From: Roseibium suaedae
GTDB lineage: Bacteria > Pseudomonadota > Alphaproteobacteria > Rhizobiales > Stappiaceae
Direction: 5' to 3'
DNA: 64,000 nt
Assembly: GCF_900142725.1 (NCBI RefSeq)
Contig: NZ_FRBW01000002.1
Coordinates: 558,001-622,000 of the forward strand
Notes under the pieces: model-generated
The model's database searches: none
What the model saw: only the letters and a program-made list of their open reading frames with translations
What the model was told of the DNA's origin: nothing
Program-made: the position numbers and the translations under genes
Part shown: piece after piece, positions 17,464 to 26,801 of the stretch
Numbering within the stretch: the first letter of the stretch is position 1
Layout of the letters: every line of letters starts with the position of its first letter

Positions 17464-18111
17464 TCAGACCCGGCCGAGCACCCAGTTGGCCAGATCAGTC
17501 ATGACCTTGCTTGCCGAGGCATCCAGAGCGGCCACGGCCTTGTCTGTCCCTTCACCGGAAACCAGCGTCTCCGCACGGAAGCTCTGTGTGCTGATAGCCC
17601 GGCCATTGCGGTCATTGACCAGTTTGGCGGACAGTTCGACCAAGGCCCGGCGCGGGCCGTCAATCCGGATTTCAAAGGACCGGAGTTCGGTCTGCAGCTG
17701 GTAGTCGATCAGCAGCCCGTCTCCCGGAAAGCCGACACCGCCGAGGCGGCCGGTGTTTTCCAGCGTCTGAACGATACGCGCCTGGACAACATCCGGCAGG
17801 GCATCGGCCCAGGCCACACTCGGAAAATAGCTGTAGGCCTCGGCCCGGTCGACAACGGCGATGTAATTGCTGTCCAGAGCCTTCAGGGCGCGCGGACGAG
17901 GAACGAGCACCTGCTTGCCACCCCGGCGCAGTCCCGACTGTCCAACCCCTGTTTCCGGCGCGCTGAGACCATAGAGGGCCGTCGGACCAGAGCTGGCGCA
18001 GCCGGCAAGCAGCAGACTACCCGCAGCAGCGCCGAAGGCCAGCAACTGCCTGCGATTGCAAGCCGCGCCCTGCCCGGCCTGTGCAGACTGCCCGCGAGCG
18101 CTCTTGCGCAT
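17464..18111 (-). CDS. ABC-type transport auxiliary lipoprotein (PqiC/MlaD-partner type)
   Basis: A 215-residue lipoprotein. RRQLLAFGAAAGSLLLAGC is a signal peptide ending in a lipobox (LAGC), so the mature protein starts at that cysteine and is membrane anchored on the periplasmic side. The rest matches the ABC-type auxiliary component fold (YGLSAPE... near the start, DYQLQTELRSFEI in the middle). I use the ATG at 18111, which has GGGG 7 bases upstream; ATG codons at 18141 and 18144 are alternatives. It is the last gene of a four-gene lipid transport operon and probably bridges the MCE protein to the outer membrane. Confidence 0.8.
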   Translation of the reverse strand: MRKSARGQSAQAGQGAACNRRQLLAFGAAAGSLLLAGCASSGPTALYGLSAPETGVGQSGLRRGGKQVLVPRPRALKALDSNYIAVVDRAEAYSYFPSVAWADALPDVVQARIVQTLENTGRLGGVGFPGDGLLIDYQLQTELRSFEIRIDGPRRALVELSAKLVNDRNGRAISTQSFRAETLVSGEGTDKAVAALDASASKVMTDLANWVLGRV

Positions 18112-18151
18112 GTTGCCACCCCGATCCCTCTGCAAACTCATCATCCTTCCG

Positions 18152-19780
18152 TTACCGGCGCTTGGCGCCATTATAGGTGGGGACGTCCTCGCCGCCAAAG
18201 ATGATCCGGTTCGGGTTGCGGTTGAACGCCTCGACTGCCCTCTGGATCGTCACCAGGGTCCGGTTGACCTGCGCCATGGCGGCAGCAAAATCGGACGATC
18301 CCTGGTTGGTGAATTTCTGCAGGCCGCTGGCAATGGAATCGGCCCGCGACGAGAAGGCATCTGCGACCTTGCGGATCGACGCCGCAGCCTTGGTTGCCTC
18401 CGCGATAAAGCCTTCGCCGTCGCCCTCGACCATGGTGCCGACCTTATCGACAATCCCCTGAACCCGTACGGAAGCCGCATTCAGGTTCGAGGCAATCTGT
18501 TTGGCATCCGTGATGATCTGGTCGACATCCGGTGTCCGCTCACGAAGATCCGCGCTCATGCTCTCGAAGTTGCCAACAGCGGAGCGGGCGGAGGCAATCG
18601 TGTCGCTGATAACCTGTGTCTGGGTCGACAGGCTGCCGGTCACCGTATCAACGTGATCGATGATGCCTGCGACCTTGGCCGAATCCACGGCGGCAACCAG
18701 CCCATTGACCTTGGCAACGACTGCCTTGCCGTCCTTGAGGATCGCCGTGATGTCCTCGCTGCTGTCACTCACGGTCTGCGAGACCTTGGCCAGATTGTCC
18801 ATGGTCTGCGAGGAGGACGCGATTACGCGGTCGATTTCAGGAGAACGCTTCTCCAGAACCTCGCCCAGGGACGCTGCCCCCTTCACCACCTTGTTGATGT
18901 CCTTCGGATCGATCTGGGCAATGATCTGCTGAACCTGGTCGACACTCGAGTTCAGCTGCTTGGAAAAGGCTTCAAACTCCTTTGCCGCGCTCTGGGCATC
19001 GGCAACCACCTGATCGATGCCGTCACCTGCGCTGCCAAGGCTCTTGCTGAACTTTTCCATATCCCCGACGATTTGCGAAACTTTGTCGGAGGGAACAGCG
19101 GCCAGTATCCGCTCGCCTTCCTGGACCAGCGTCTCCATACGCCCGGCCAGGCTGGTAAAGGCATCGCTCGCCTTGCCGATGCTGCCCATGAAGTCCTTCA
19201 CGCCATCGGAGTTGGAGGCGAGCGCATTGGAAAAGGTTTCCACATTTTCCAGCGTCCGGGTCACGGTCGGGCTGTTGGTCTTCAGGAAGACGTCGATGGT
19301 GTCCATGGTCGAATCAGCCTTCTTGAGTGCGTCACGCACCCCTCCGGTGATGTCGTCATAGAGCGACCTGTCGGCCTTGATGACCGGGATGGTATCAGCC
19401 TCAGGGTCCAAAAGTAGGGGCGCACTCTGGCTGCCGCCGTTGAGATCCACATAGGCAACACCGGTCAGACCGGTGAAATTCAGCGAAGCCGTGGTGTCCG
19501 TGCGCAGCGGCGTGCTGGGCTTCACGCGCACCGTGGCCACAACCACCTTGGGGTTGGTCGGATCGAAGTCGAGCGAGCGCACATCGCCGATCTTGATGCC
19601 GTTGAACAGCACCTGACCGCCCACTGGCAGGCCCGTCACAGGCGCCGGAAACACGATCTTGAGAAAGAGATTCTCGCGGGATTCAGCCGTCGCCGCCAGC
19701 CAGTAGACGAACCCGAACGCACCGATCAGCGTCGCCAGCATGAAGGCGCCGATGATTATGTAATTCGCTCGGGTTTCCAT
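18152..19780 (-). CDS. MlaD/MCE-domain lipid-binding protein
   Basis: A 542-residue protein with one N-terminal transmembrane helix (residues 8-30) and one MCE domain (VTGLPVGGQVLFNGIKIGDV to VAYVDLNGG, about 45-115). A long helical tail of about 380 residues follows, rich in Ser, Asp, Val and Ile at coiled-coil spacing. In this class the MCE domain forms a hexamer on the periplasmic face of the permease and the helical tails form a channel toward the outer membrane. It lies 11 bp after the ATPase gene and is followed at once by the lipoprotein gene. Function: intermembrane phospholipid transport. The tail is much longer than in E. coli MlaD (183 residues). Confidence 0.88.
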   Translation of the reverse strand: METRANYIIIGAFMLATLIGAFGFVYWLAATAESRENLFLKIVFPAPVTGLPVGGQVLFNGIKIGDVRSLDFDPTNPKVVVATVRVKPSTPLRTDTTASLNFTGLTGVAYVDLNGGSQSAPLLLDPEADTIPVIKADRSLYDDITGGVRDALKKADSTMDTIDVFLKTNSPTVTRTLENVETFSNALASNSDGVKDFMGSIGKASDAFTSLAGRMETLVQEGERILAAVPSDKVSQIVGDMEKFSKSLGSAGDGIDQVVADAQSAAKEFEAFSKQLNSSVDQVQQIIAQIDPKDINKVVKGAASLGEVLEKRSPEIDRVIASSSQTMDNLAKVSQTVSDSSEDITAILKDGKAVVAKVNGLVAAVDSAKVAGIIDHVDTVTGSLSTQTQVISDTIASARSAVGNFESMSADLRERTPDVDQIITDAKQIASNLNAASVRVQGIVDKVGTMVEGDGEGFIAEATKAAASIRKVADAFSSRADSIASGLQKFTNQGSSDFAAAMAQVNRTLVTIQRAVEAFNRNPNRIIFGGEDVPTYNGAKRR

Positions 19781-19791
19781 TCCTTGATCCT

Positions 19792-20601
19792 TCAGATCCT
19801 GCGCAAGGCCCGTTCGCCCCGGAAGTAGGAGACCACCCAGGGGTGGTCATTCTTCATCATGTCGTCGATCGTTCCGATCACGAGAACACGCTTCTCACCC
19901 AGAACCGCGATACGGTCGCAAATGGAATGGAGGCTGTCGAGATCGTGGGTGACCATGTAAACTGTCAGGCCGAGTGTCTCTCTCAGGTTCGCAATCAATT
20001 GATCAAAAGCGGCGGCTCCGATCGGGTCAAGACCGGAGGTCGGCTCGTCCAGAAACACCAAATCAGGGTCCAAGGCAAGCGCACGGGCCAAACTGGCGCG
20101 CTTGATCATGCCGCCTGAAAGTTCCGAGGGAAACTTGTCGGCTGCATCCTGCGGCAAGCCGACCAGCTCTAGCTTCAAGGTCGCCAGCTCGTCCATCAGC
20201 TTGGGCGACAGATCGAGGTGCTCGCGCATGGGCACCTGAATGTTTTGCTTCACCGTCAGCGACGAGAACAATGCCCCCTGCTGGAACAGGACGCCCCAGC
20301 GGCGCTCGACCATCTTGCGTTCCGCCTCTGACGAACGGTCCAGATCGTGGCCAAAGACTTCCACGGTTCCCGAGCGCCGCGGCGTCAAACCAAGGATCGT
20401 GCGCATCAGCACGGACTTGCCTGTGCCCGAGCCGCCCACGAAACCAAGGACCTCCCCGCGCCGGACATCGAGATCCAGCTTGTCGAGGATCACCTTGGAG
20501 CCGAACCCGACCGTGACGCCCCGCACCGACAGCACATTCTCCGCGTGCTCACTGTTGTGGTCACCGGCTCTGGCCATCTGTTCTTCCTGGGTGTCGATCA
20601 T
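19792..20601 (-). CDS. ABC transporter ATP-binding protein, MlaF type
   Basis: A 269-residue ATPase. Walker A is GGSGTGKS, the signature is LSGGMIKRASLARAL, Walker B is LVFLDEPTSGLD and the H-loop is VTHDLDS. The ATG at 20601 is preceded by AGGGGCGGG and lies 8 bp after the permease stop; an overlapping TTG at 20613 is unlikely. It energises the MlaE-type permease encoded just upstream for phospholipid movement between inner and outer membranes. Gene order permease, ATPase, MCE protein, lipoprotein is standard for alphaproteobacterial Mla-like systems. Confidence 0.9.
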   Translation of the reverse strand: MIDTQEEQMARAGDHNSEHAENVLSVRGVTVGFGSKVILDKLDLDVRRGEVLGFVGGSGTGKSVLMRTILGLTPRRSGTVEVFGHDLDRSSEAERKMVERRWGVLFQQGALFSSLTVKQNIQVPMREHLDLSPKLMDELATLKLELVGLPQDAADKFPSELSGGMIKRASLARALALDPDLVFLDEPTSGLDPIGAAAFDQLIANLRETLGLTVYMVTHDLDSLHSICDRIAVLGEKRVLVIGTIDDMMKNDHPWVVSYFRGERALRRI

Positions 20602-20609
20602 CCCGCCCC

Positions 20610-21755
20610 TCAAACGCCGATGGCTGCAAAGAAGATGGCAAAAAGACCATCAACCACAATCACAAGGAAAATCGCCTTCACCACGGACATGGTCGTCTGA
20701 CGGCCGAGCGAATCTGCGGAACCCTCCACCTTCAGTCCCTCGACACAGGCGATCAGACCGACGATCAGAGCCATGAACGGCGCCTTGACCAGGCCGACCA
20801 TCAGCGTCTGCATGGTGATGGCCTCCTGCAGACGGGCCAGGAAGGCCGCCGGCGGAATGTCAAGATAGGCCCAGGCGACCAGACCAGATCCCGCCAGAGA
20901 CGCCATGTCGGACAGGAATGTGAGGATCGGCAGGGCCAGCATGAGGGCCAGAATGCGCGGAAGGACAAGAACCTCGGTAACGCTCAGACCGATCACATGC
21001 AAAGCGTCGACTTCCTCACGCATGCGCATTGCGCCGATTTCAGCGGTAAAGGCTGACCCCGACCGGCCTGCGACCATGATGGCCGTCAGGATCACCCCGA
21101 TTTCGCGCAGCACCAGGATGCCGGCAAGATCGACCACATAGAGGTCCGCGCCGAACTGCTTGAGATAGAACCCGCCCTGCTGGGAAATGATCGCGCCGAT
21201 CAGGAAGCTCATCAGCGTCACGATCGGCACCGCGCCAATGCAGGACCGGTCGAACTGAACGGCGATGGAAATGCCGCGCAAGCGCTTGGGTTGGAAAAGA
21301 ACCGTGACCAGCACCATGCCCAGCGATCCGAAGATATGCAGCATAGACAGAAGGTCATGCCAGATCGCCACCACCTGACGGCCCGTGGCCTCCAGCAGCC
21401 GGACCAGAGAAATGCGGGTCCTCTCCGGCTTGAAGACGGGCGGATGATGATGCTCCAGTTCACCGAACAGCACCTGCCGCTTTTCCGAAAGTCCTTCCAG
21501 CGAGACGCGGGAGCCATTGAACTCCAGCAAACCTCTCAACCGGTGGATGATCCACGCTCCACTCGTATCGAGTGCGCCGATATTGCAGACATCAATCACG
21601 ACTTGCTGCCGCGGATCCAGCTTCAGGCCTTCCAGAAGCGTCTCGGCCTTCGCCGCAGTGCTGATAGCCCAGTCGCCGGACAGGCGCATCCGGAGGACAT
21701 CGTGGTCAGACTCACATGCACAGGCCGGAGGGGTGTTTTTCTCCAAGAATGCCAT
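20610..21755 (-). CDS. MlaE-family permease with N-terminal STAS domain
   Basis: A 381-residue protein. Residues about 15-105 form a STAS domain (QQVVIDVCNIGALDTSGAWII), normally a separate protein (MlaB) in E. coli but fused here. The permease part follows, with about five transmembrane helices and the conserved PIVTLMSFLIGAIISQQG and REIGVILTAIMVAGRSGSAFTAEIGAMRMREEVDAL segments. It is the first gene of the lipid transport operon and is divergent from dgcN, with 107 bp between the starts. Role: membrane channel for phospholipid transfer that maintains outer membrane asymmetry. Confidence 0.9.
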   Translation of the reverse strand: MAFLEKNTPPACACESDHDVLRMRLSGDWAISTAAKAETLLEGLKLDPRQQVVIDVCNIGALDTSGAWIIHRLRGLLEFNGSRVSLEGLSEKRQVLFGELEHHHPPVFKPERTRISLVRLLEATGRQVVAIWHDLLSMLHIFGSLGMVLVTVLFQPKRLRGISIAVQFDRSCIGAVPIVTLMSFLIGAIISQQGGFYLKQFGADLYVVDLAGILVLREIGVILTAIMVAGRSGSAFTAEIGAMRMREEVDALHVIGLSVTEVLVLPRILALMLALPILTFLSDMASLAGSGLVAWAYLDIPPAAFLARLQEAITMQTLMVGLVKAPFMALIVGLIACVEGLKVEGSADSLGRQTTMSVVKAIFLVIVVDGLFAIFFAAIGV

Positions 21756-21862
21756 TCCGGGCTGTAGACCCCCTTGCCGCTCGTTCGCTGACCCTCGTAT
21801 ACCTTGACAAGGAGTTGATCGTCCAGACGCCTCCCCGCCAGGTCCAATCCGGAGTCCTTCTC

Positions 21863-22879
21863 ATGATCATTGAACATCCCTATCTTCTGTTCCTCGGCGA
21901 CGTACATGATGCCCTGGCCGCAAAAACAGCGACCGGCATTGTGGACTGGCGCAGGGACTGGTGCAAAGGACAGCTTCGCCTGCCGGGTTGCGCCGCCGAT
22001 ACGGGCCTTGCGGACATGAGCATCAGTGAAGCCGTTGCAGCCGGTGTGAAGACCATGGTGGTCGGCGCGGTCAATGCAGGCGGACGCCTGCCGGAACATT
22101 GGGTTGCCTCCATCGTGGAAGCTCTCGACGCCGGACTTGATGTAGCAACCGGCCTCCATGTCCGTCTGGAAAGCATTCCCGCCATCAAGCAAGCCGCGGA
22201 GCGCAATGGCCGAAAACTGTTCGACGTGCGCCACAGCACCCAGACCTTTGATACGGGCAAGGGCACCAAGCGCTCCGGCAAGCGCATTCTGGCCGTTGGA
22301 ACCGACTGCTCCGTCGGCAAGAAATACACCGCCCTTGCCATGGACAAGGCCATGAACGAGCGGGGCTACACCAGCTCCTTCTGCGCCACCGGCCAGACAG
22401 GCGTGTTCATTTCCGGCCGGGGAGCCGCGCTCGACGCCGTGGTCGCCGACTTCATTTCCGGCGCGGCCGAATGGATTTCTCCGGAGACGGACGCGGATCA
22501 TTGGCAGATCATTGAGGGGCAAGGCTCCCTGTTCCATCCCTCCTTTGCCGGCGTCACCCTCGGTCTCCTGCATGGATCGCAACCAGATGGCTTCATCGTC
22601 TGTCACGAGCCGACCCGCAAGACCATGCGCGGCGTGAAGACGCCCCTTCCGACGATCCAGCAAGTCATCGACCTGACCATCCAGTGCGGCCAACTGACCA
22701 ATCCGGAGATCCGCTGCGTCGGCATCGCCATCAACACCTCAGCCCTCGGCGAGGCGGAGGCCAAGGCCTATCTGGACGAGGTGTCCAAGGCTCACAACGG
22801 GCTGCCGGCAACCGATCCGGTCCGCTTTGGCATGGAAAACATCGTCGACCGCGTTGCCAGCGAATTCGGTGCACCATGA
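21863..22879 (+). CDS. dgcN: D-glutamate N-acetyltransferase DgcN (DUF1611 family)
   Basis: A 338-residue protein of the DUF1611 family. The start at 21863 (MIIEHPYLLFLGD) has GGAG 8 bases upstream. The N-terminal half is Rossmann-like. A P-loop at residues 146-154 (GTDCSVGKK) opens the C-terminal half, which ends near NIVDRVASEF. Members of this family paired with an enolase-superfamily racemase have been characterised as DgcN, which acetylates D-glutamate. The stop overlaps the dgcA start by four bases (ATGA). Together they would convert D-Glu to N-acetyl-D-Glu and then N-acetyl-L-Glu for catabolism of D-amino acids, for example from peptidoglycan. Confidence 0.82.
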   Translation: MIIEHPYLLFLGDVHDALAAKTATGIVDWRRDWCKGQLRLPGCAADTGLADMSISEAVAAGVKTMVVGAVNAGGRLPEHWVASIVEALDAGLDVATGLHVRLESIPAIKQAAERNGRKLFDVRHSTQTFDTGKGTKRSGKRILAVGTDCSVGKKYTALAMDKAMNERGYTSSFCATGQTGVFISGRGAALDAVVADFISGAAEWISPETDADHWQIIEGQGSLFHPSFAGVTLGLLHGSQPDGFIVCHEPTRKTMRGVKTPLPTIQQVIDLTIQCGQLTNPEIRCVGIAINTSALGEAEAKAYLDEVSKAHNGLPATDPVRFGMENIVDRVASEFGAP

Positions 22880-23862
22880 GCCGCAGCCTCGCGATTGAAA
22901 CCGAAGCCTTCGAGATCGCGGGTGGTGGCTTTGCCATCTCCCGCGGCCGCCGGACCCATGCCCATGTGCTGCTCGTCACCCTGACCGGTGGCGGTGTGAC
23001 CGGCCGCGGCGAATGTGTGCCCTATGCCCGCTATGGCGAAAGCCTGGAGAGCGTGGAAGCGCAAATCCGTGCTGTCGCTACCGAACTGGAGCAAGGCGCA
23101 GACCGGGCTGCAATCCAGAACCTGATGCCTGCCGGAGCGGCCCGCAACGCGGTCGATTGCGCCCTTTGGGATCTGGAAGCCAAGACCCTCGGCAAAAGCG
23201 TAGCCCAACTTGCCGGTCTGCCGCCCCTCAAGCCGGTGACCACCGCCTATACCTTGAGTGTCGACACACCTGAAAAGATGGCGGAAGCGGCTGCAAAGGC
23301 CTCTTCCCGCCCGCTGCTCAAGGTCAAGCTGACGGGTGCGGGCGACGACGAGCGTCTTGCGGCTGTGCGGGAAAATGCCCCCGCCTCCACCCTGATCGTG
23401 GACGCCAATGAGGCCTGGGATGCCAGCTGCTTCGAAATCAACATGGCCGCATGCCTGAAGGCGGGCGTTGCCCTGATCGAACAGCCGCTTCCTGCCGGTA
23501 AGGACGAGCTTCTGGCCGAGATGGACCGGCCGGTCACCGTTTGCGCCGACGAAAGCCTGCACACAAGCGCCGATCTGAAAGCCCTTCGCAACCGCTATGA
23601 CGCGGTCAACATCAAGCTCGACAAGGCAGGTGGCCTGACCGAGGCGCTGGTTATGGCGCGGGCGGCAAAGGAGCTCGATTTCAAGGTGATGATCGGTTGC
23701 ATGCTGGGCACTTCCCTGGCAATGGCACCGGCCGTGCTGATTGCCCAGATGGCCGATTTCGTCGATCTGGACGGCCCGCTGCTTCTGGCGCGAGACCGGC
23801 AGCCGGGGCTCTCCTTCGAAGGCAGCAGCCTCCTGCCCCCCGAGCCTGCCCTTTGGGGCTAA
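22876..23862 (+). CDS. dgcA: N-acetyl-D-glutamate racemase DgcA (enolase superfamily, dipeptide-epimerase-like)
   Basis: A 328-residue enolase-superfamily enzyme of the muconate-lactonising/dipeptide epimerase subgroup. Catalytic features are visible: KVK (LLKVKLTG), metal ligands in VDANEAW, EQPLP and CADES, and the second lysine in NIKLDKAGG. It would previously be annotated as L-Ala-D/L-Glu epimerase; pairing with dgcN through a four-base overlap points to racemisation of N-acetyl-D-glutamate instead. A 12-bp stem-loop follows the stop and closes the operon. Residual uncertainty: a dipeptide epimerase function in murein peptide recycling. Confidence 0.8.
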   Translation: MSRSLAIETEAFEIAGGGFAISRGRRTHAHVLLVTLTGGGVTGRGECVPYARYGESLESVEAQIRAVATELEQGADRAAIQNLMPAGAARNAVDCALWDLEAKTLGKSVAQLAGLPPLKPVTTAYTLSVDTPEKMAEAAAKASSRPLLKVKLTGAGDDERLAAVRENAPASTLIVDANEAWDASCFEINMAACLKAGVALIEQPLPAGKDELLAEMDRPVTVCADESLHTSADLKALRNRYDAVNIKLDKAGGLTEALVMARAAKELDFKVMIGCMLGTSLAMAPAVLIAQMADFVDLDGPLLLARDRQPGLSFEGSSLLPPEPALWG

Positions 23863-23875
23863 TACCAACAATCAA

Positions 23876-23909
23876 TCTGCCCCGGAACTTCCACATTTTC
23901 CGGGGCAGA
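23876..23909. terminator. Stem-loop after dgcA
   Basis: A perfect 12-bp stem TCTGCCCCGGAA / TTCCGGGGCAGA has a 10-base loop and a short T-rich tail (CGTCTTTC). It lies between the convergent dgcA and the small membrane protein gene and probably terminates both. Confidence 0.7.
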
Positions 23910-23929
23910 CGTCTTTCAGGGACAAAAGT

Positions 23930-24172
23930 TCAGGTCAGAACCATCTGAGCGGCAACCAGCCCGATGACAGCAACGACCAGAGCTGTCATCCAGAAGGAAG
24001 GCGCCTTGACGGGAGCCGATGACCTTCCCGGCACAGACTTGAACAGCCGGACACCGGAATTGCGTCCAAGTGCCCTGTTCGACACCCGCGCGAACCGCCG
24101 CTTCAGATCATCCGCCCGCTTTTCCGGGTCATAGCCCGGCGTCTTGCGGGCCGGTGCCGGAGCCTTGACCAT
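23930..24172 (-). CDS. Small hypothetical membrane protein
   Basis: An 80-residue protein. Residues 1-58 are basic and polar (KRADDLKRRFARVSNRALGRNS). The last 20 form one transmembrane helix (FWMTALVVAVIGLVAAQMVL) that ends at the C-terminus, the layout of a tail-anchored inner membrane protein with a cytoplasmic basic head. No recognised domain. It is monocistronic and short, but codon bias and clean start support it. Confidence 0.6.
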   Translation of the reverse strand: MVKAPAPARKTPGYDPEKRADDLKRRFARVSNRALGRNSGVRLFKSVPGRSSAPVKAPSFWMTALVVAVIGLVAAQMVLT

Positions 24173-24288
24173 ATGCTCCTCCCCTTCTCCTTCGGCAGGC
24201 TCAGCCTGCCCTCATGCATCTGTTTCTTTTAAACAGGTAGGGTTCGCAGATGCAGGGCCCAAGGAAAAAACCGTAACCTGACGGATCT

Positions 24289-25464
24289 TTAATCTGAAGC
24301 CACGTCCGCCATCATCCGCCGCATGAGCGGACGCAAGGCCATTAGCCCGCCAAGAGCGATGCAGGACAGCCCCGCCATCAGCCAGAATGGATAGCCCGGG
24401 TTCAGCTCATACAGCGGACCACAGACCGCATAGCCGATCGCGATCAGAATGCCGTTGGAAGCGGCCAGGAACCCCTGCCCCGTGGCGGCCCACTTCGGCG
24501 GAACAATCTTCGACAGAAAACCGACGCTGCCCAAATGGGCCATGCCGAAGGTCATCGTATGCAGCAACTGCAGCAGCGCCATCGACCAGAAATCTTGTGC
24601 AAACGGAAAAAGACCCCAGCGCAAAATGCCCGCCGCCGCCCCGGCAAGAAGCAGGGCCAGGGGATAGGACGTCAACCTCAGTCTGCCGGCAAACATGAAG
24701 AGGCCGATTTCAGCAGCCACGCCGGTGGACCACAGGGCGCCAATGAGAAACTCAGACACGTCATGGGCTTTCCAGAACAGGGTCGAAAAGCCGTAAAAGG
24801 CCGCGTGACTACCTTGAATCAGGCCAATGACCCCCAGCACCAGCCAGAAAGCGGGCTTCAGAAACAGGCGAGGACGGTCTTCCTCGCGGACTGTGCCCTT
24901 TTGCGCTGTGCTGACCTGTGGCGGCAGGGAAATTGCCACCAGTCCGGTGGACAGGATGCCAATCATGATCGCGATCACTGCAGGAGTACTGCTGTCGAGC
25001 AGGATCAGCCAGCCGCCGATCATGTTGGCCACAACAAAGGCTGCGGAGCCCCAAAGGCGCATGCGGCCGTAATCTGCCCCATAGTTGCGCACCACATCCA
25101 GCGCATAGGCGTCACTCAGGGGAACGGCCGGTGACCAGAACACCAGAAGGCCCACGACAGCAATCAGCGCATTCCAGACACCGCCGGTCGCCAGAAAGTA
25201 GATCAGAAAAGCGATGCTGATCAGGGAATAGAGAAAGATGGAAAGCCTGCGCCTGCCCGTATGATCGGACAGTCCAGTCATGACGGGATTGGCAATAATA
25301 CGGGCTATATTTCCGGCCCCAAAAATAAAACCGATTTCCTCTACGGGAATTCCCCGGTCCTGCATCACCAGAGGGAAGAAAGGCAGGAAGATGCCATATC
25401 CAAGGAAATAGCTGGCAAACAGGCAACCAACCCGAAGGCTGAGCCCTTTTCCAGAGGCCATCAT
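24289..25464 (-). CDS. MFS transporter, HcaT/phenylpropionate-permease-like
   Basis: A 391-residue membrane protein with about 12 helices. The N-terminal FASYFLGYGIFLPFFPLVMQDRGI and the RIIANPVMTGLSDHTGRRR loop are typical of the MFS_1-like/HcaT branch (3-phenylpropionate and nucleoside-type permeases). The start could be either of two adjacent ATG codons. It is divergent from cheZ. No regulator or catabolic gene is next to it, so the substrate remains open. Confidence 0.8.
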   Translation of the reverse strand: MMASGKGLSLRVGCLFASYFLGYGIFLPFFPLVMQDRGIPVEEIGFIFGAGNIARIIANPVMTGLSDHTGRRRLSIFLYSLISIAFLIYFLATGGVWNALIAVVGLLVFWSPAVPLSDAYALDVVRNYGADYGRMRLWGSAAFVVANMIGGWLILLDSSTPAVIAIMIGILSTGLVAISLPPQVSTAQKGTVREEDRPRLFLKPAFWLVLGVIGLIQGSHAAFYGFSTLFWKAHDVSEFLIGALWSTGVAAEIGLFMFAGRLRLTSYPLALLLAGAAAGILRWGLFPFAQDFWSMALLQLLHTMTFGMAHLGSVGFLSKIVPPKWAATGQGFLAASNGILIAIGYAVCGPLYELNPGYPFWLMAGLSCIALGGLMALRPLMRRMMADVASD

Positions 25465-25550
25465 TTTACTGTTCCGGACGTTCGCCTAAAGGGATGTTAA
25501 CTCTTTTCCCCTTAGGCTGATTTGGAGTGTCGTACGAGTTACGGCAAATC

Positions 25551-26696
25551 ATGAGAACAAGGCAAGCAGAGATAAATAATTCGATGCAACCCACTGATGC
25601 ACATGATGAACTGGCACCACTTGCCGACGCCGAGTATGTCACGCTCGAGCAGACGCTTATGGAGTCAGATCGCGGCCGACGTTTTCTGAGCGAATTCCTG
25701 AAGCGCAACAAAACGCCTGAGACCGTTCAGATCCTCGACGCCATCCAGCGGCTCGAAAAGACCATGACGCGTCAGCGCAAGGTTCCTGACCTCGATCGCA
25801 TCCGGCTCGATATCGCCGACATGCACGAGGCGATCGAGCGCACCAAGAACGAGATCGCGAACATCAAGGCTGAAGGTGGTGATTCCAATCGCTTCACCGA
25901 CGCCTCGCATGAACTCGACGCGATCATCACCCAGACCGAAGGGGCAACCCAGACCATTCTGGAAGCTGCCGAGCAGATCCAGGAACAGGCCTGGACCCTG
26001 CGGGAAAAGGGTGCGGATGAAGCCGTTTGCGACGAGATCGACGCCAAGGCGACCGAAATCTTCATGGCCTGCTCCTTCCAGGATCTGACCGGCCAGCGCA
26101 CGAACAAGGTTGTTCAGGTGCTGCGCTACCTGGAAAGCCGCATCAACATGATGATCAACATCTGGGGCATCGAGGAAAAGGAAGCCGACGAAAACGCCGG
26201 TCCTGTCGATTCCCGCCCGGATGCACATCTGTTGAACGGTCCGCAGATGGACGGCAAAGGCGTCAATCAGCAGAACGTCGACGATCTGATGAACTCGGCT
26301 GCATCGGCCTCGGATCTGGATGTGTTTGAAGCCGTGTCCGTCTCCGAAACGGAAACGGCCAGCGCGGATGACATCGACGCCATCATGGCAGGCGCCGCTG
26401 ATGCGGAAGGCGAAGCCTCAGAAGCAGGCAGCGCAACGATGGACGCTGCCGCCATTGACGACATGTTCGCGAGCCCTGCCTCTTCCGAAGTCTCCTTTGA
26501 TGCGGAACTGGACGAAGGCTTGAGCGCCGAAGACGATCAGGAAGTTCTGGATGAGGACGCCATCGACCGGCTGTTTGAATCCGAAACTGTCGAAGCAGCC
26601 GCAGATGAAGCCTGGGAAAGCGCAGAAGATCCGGATGATCTGGAAGACCCGCTTGAGCAGCTCACCCCTGCAGAGCGCCAGGCTCTCTTCAACTGA
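25551..26696 (+). CDS. cheZ: CheZ-type chemotaxis protein phosphatase
   Basis: A 381-residue cytoplasmic protein. The helical CheZ domain spans about 40-210 and contains EIFMACSFQDLTGQRTNKVVQVLRYLE, where the glutamine of the FQDLTGQR motif corresponds to the catalytic residue that attacks phospho-CheY. The C-terminal 170 residues are very acidic and low in complexity (many DD, EE, AA) and probably form a flexible tether ending in a short conserved segment (LEQLTPAERQALFN) that may bind CheY. The start is uncertain: I prefer ATG 25551, with GTG 25527 possible. It stands alone, with a globin-coupled chemoreceptor convergent 385 bp downstream. Confidence 0.85.
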   Translation: MRTRQAEINNSMQPTDAHDELAPLADAEYVTLEQTLMESDRGRRFLSEFLKRNKTPETVQILDAIQRLEKTMTRQRKVPDLDRIRLDIADMHEAIERTKNEIANIKAEGGDSNRFTDASHELDAIITQTEGATQTILEAAEQIQEQAWTLREKGADEAVCDEIDAKATEIFMACSFQDLTGQRTNKVVQVLRYLESRINMMINIWGIEEKEADENAGPVDSRPDAHLLNGPQMDGKGVNQQNVDDLMNSAASASDLDVFEAVSVSETETASADDIDAIMAGAADAEGEASEAGSATMDAAAIDDMFASPASSEVSFDAELDEGLSAEDDQEVLDEDAIDRLFESETVEAAADEAWESAEDPDDLEDPLEQLTPAERQALFN

Positions 26697-26719
26697 CAGC
26701 CTTCAGTCTAAGCCAATTG

Positions 26720-26745
26720 CAGAAAGCGCCTTCGGGCGCTTTCTG
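26720..26745 (+). terminator. Terminator after cheZ
   Basis: The stem AGAAAGCGCC / GGCGCTTTCT has a stable TTCG tetraloop and is followed by a weak T-rich stretch (GACGTTT). It lies 24 bp after the cheZ stop. Confidence 0.8.
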
Positions 26746-26801
26746 ACGTTTAGGACATAGACCCAATCACCCTTGAAGGCGTCAAATCACTTCGAGTTCG
26801 A

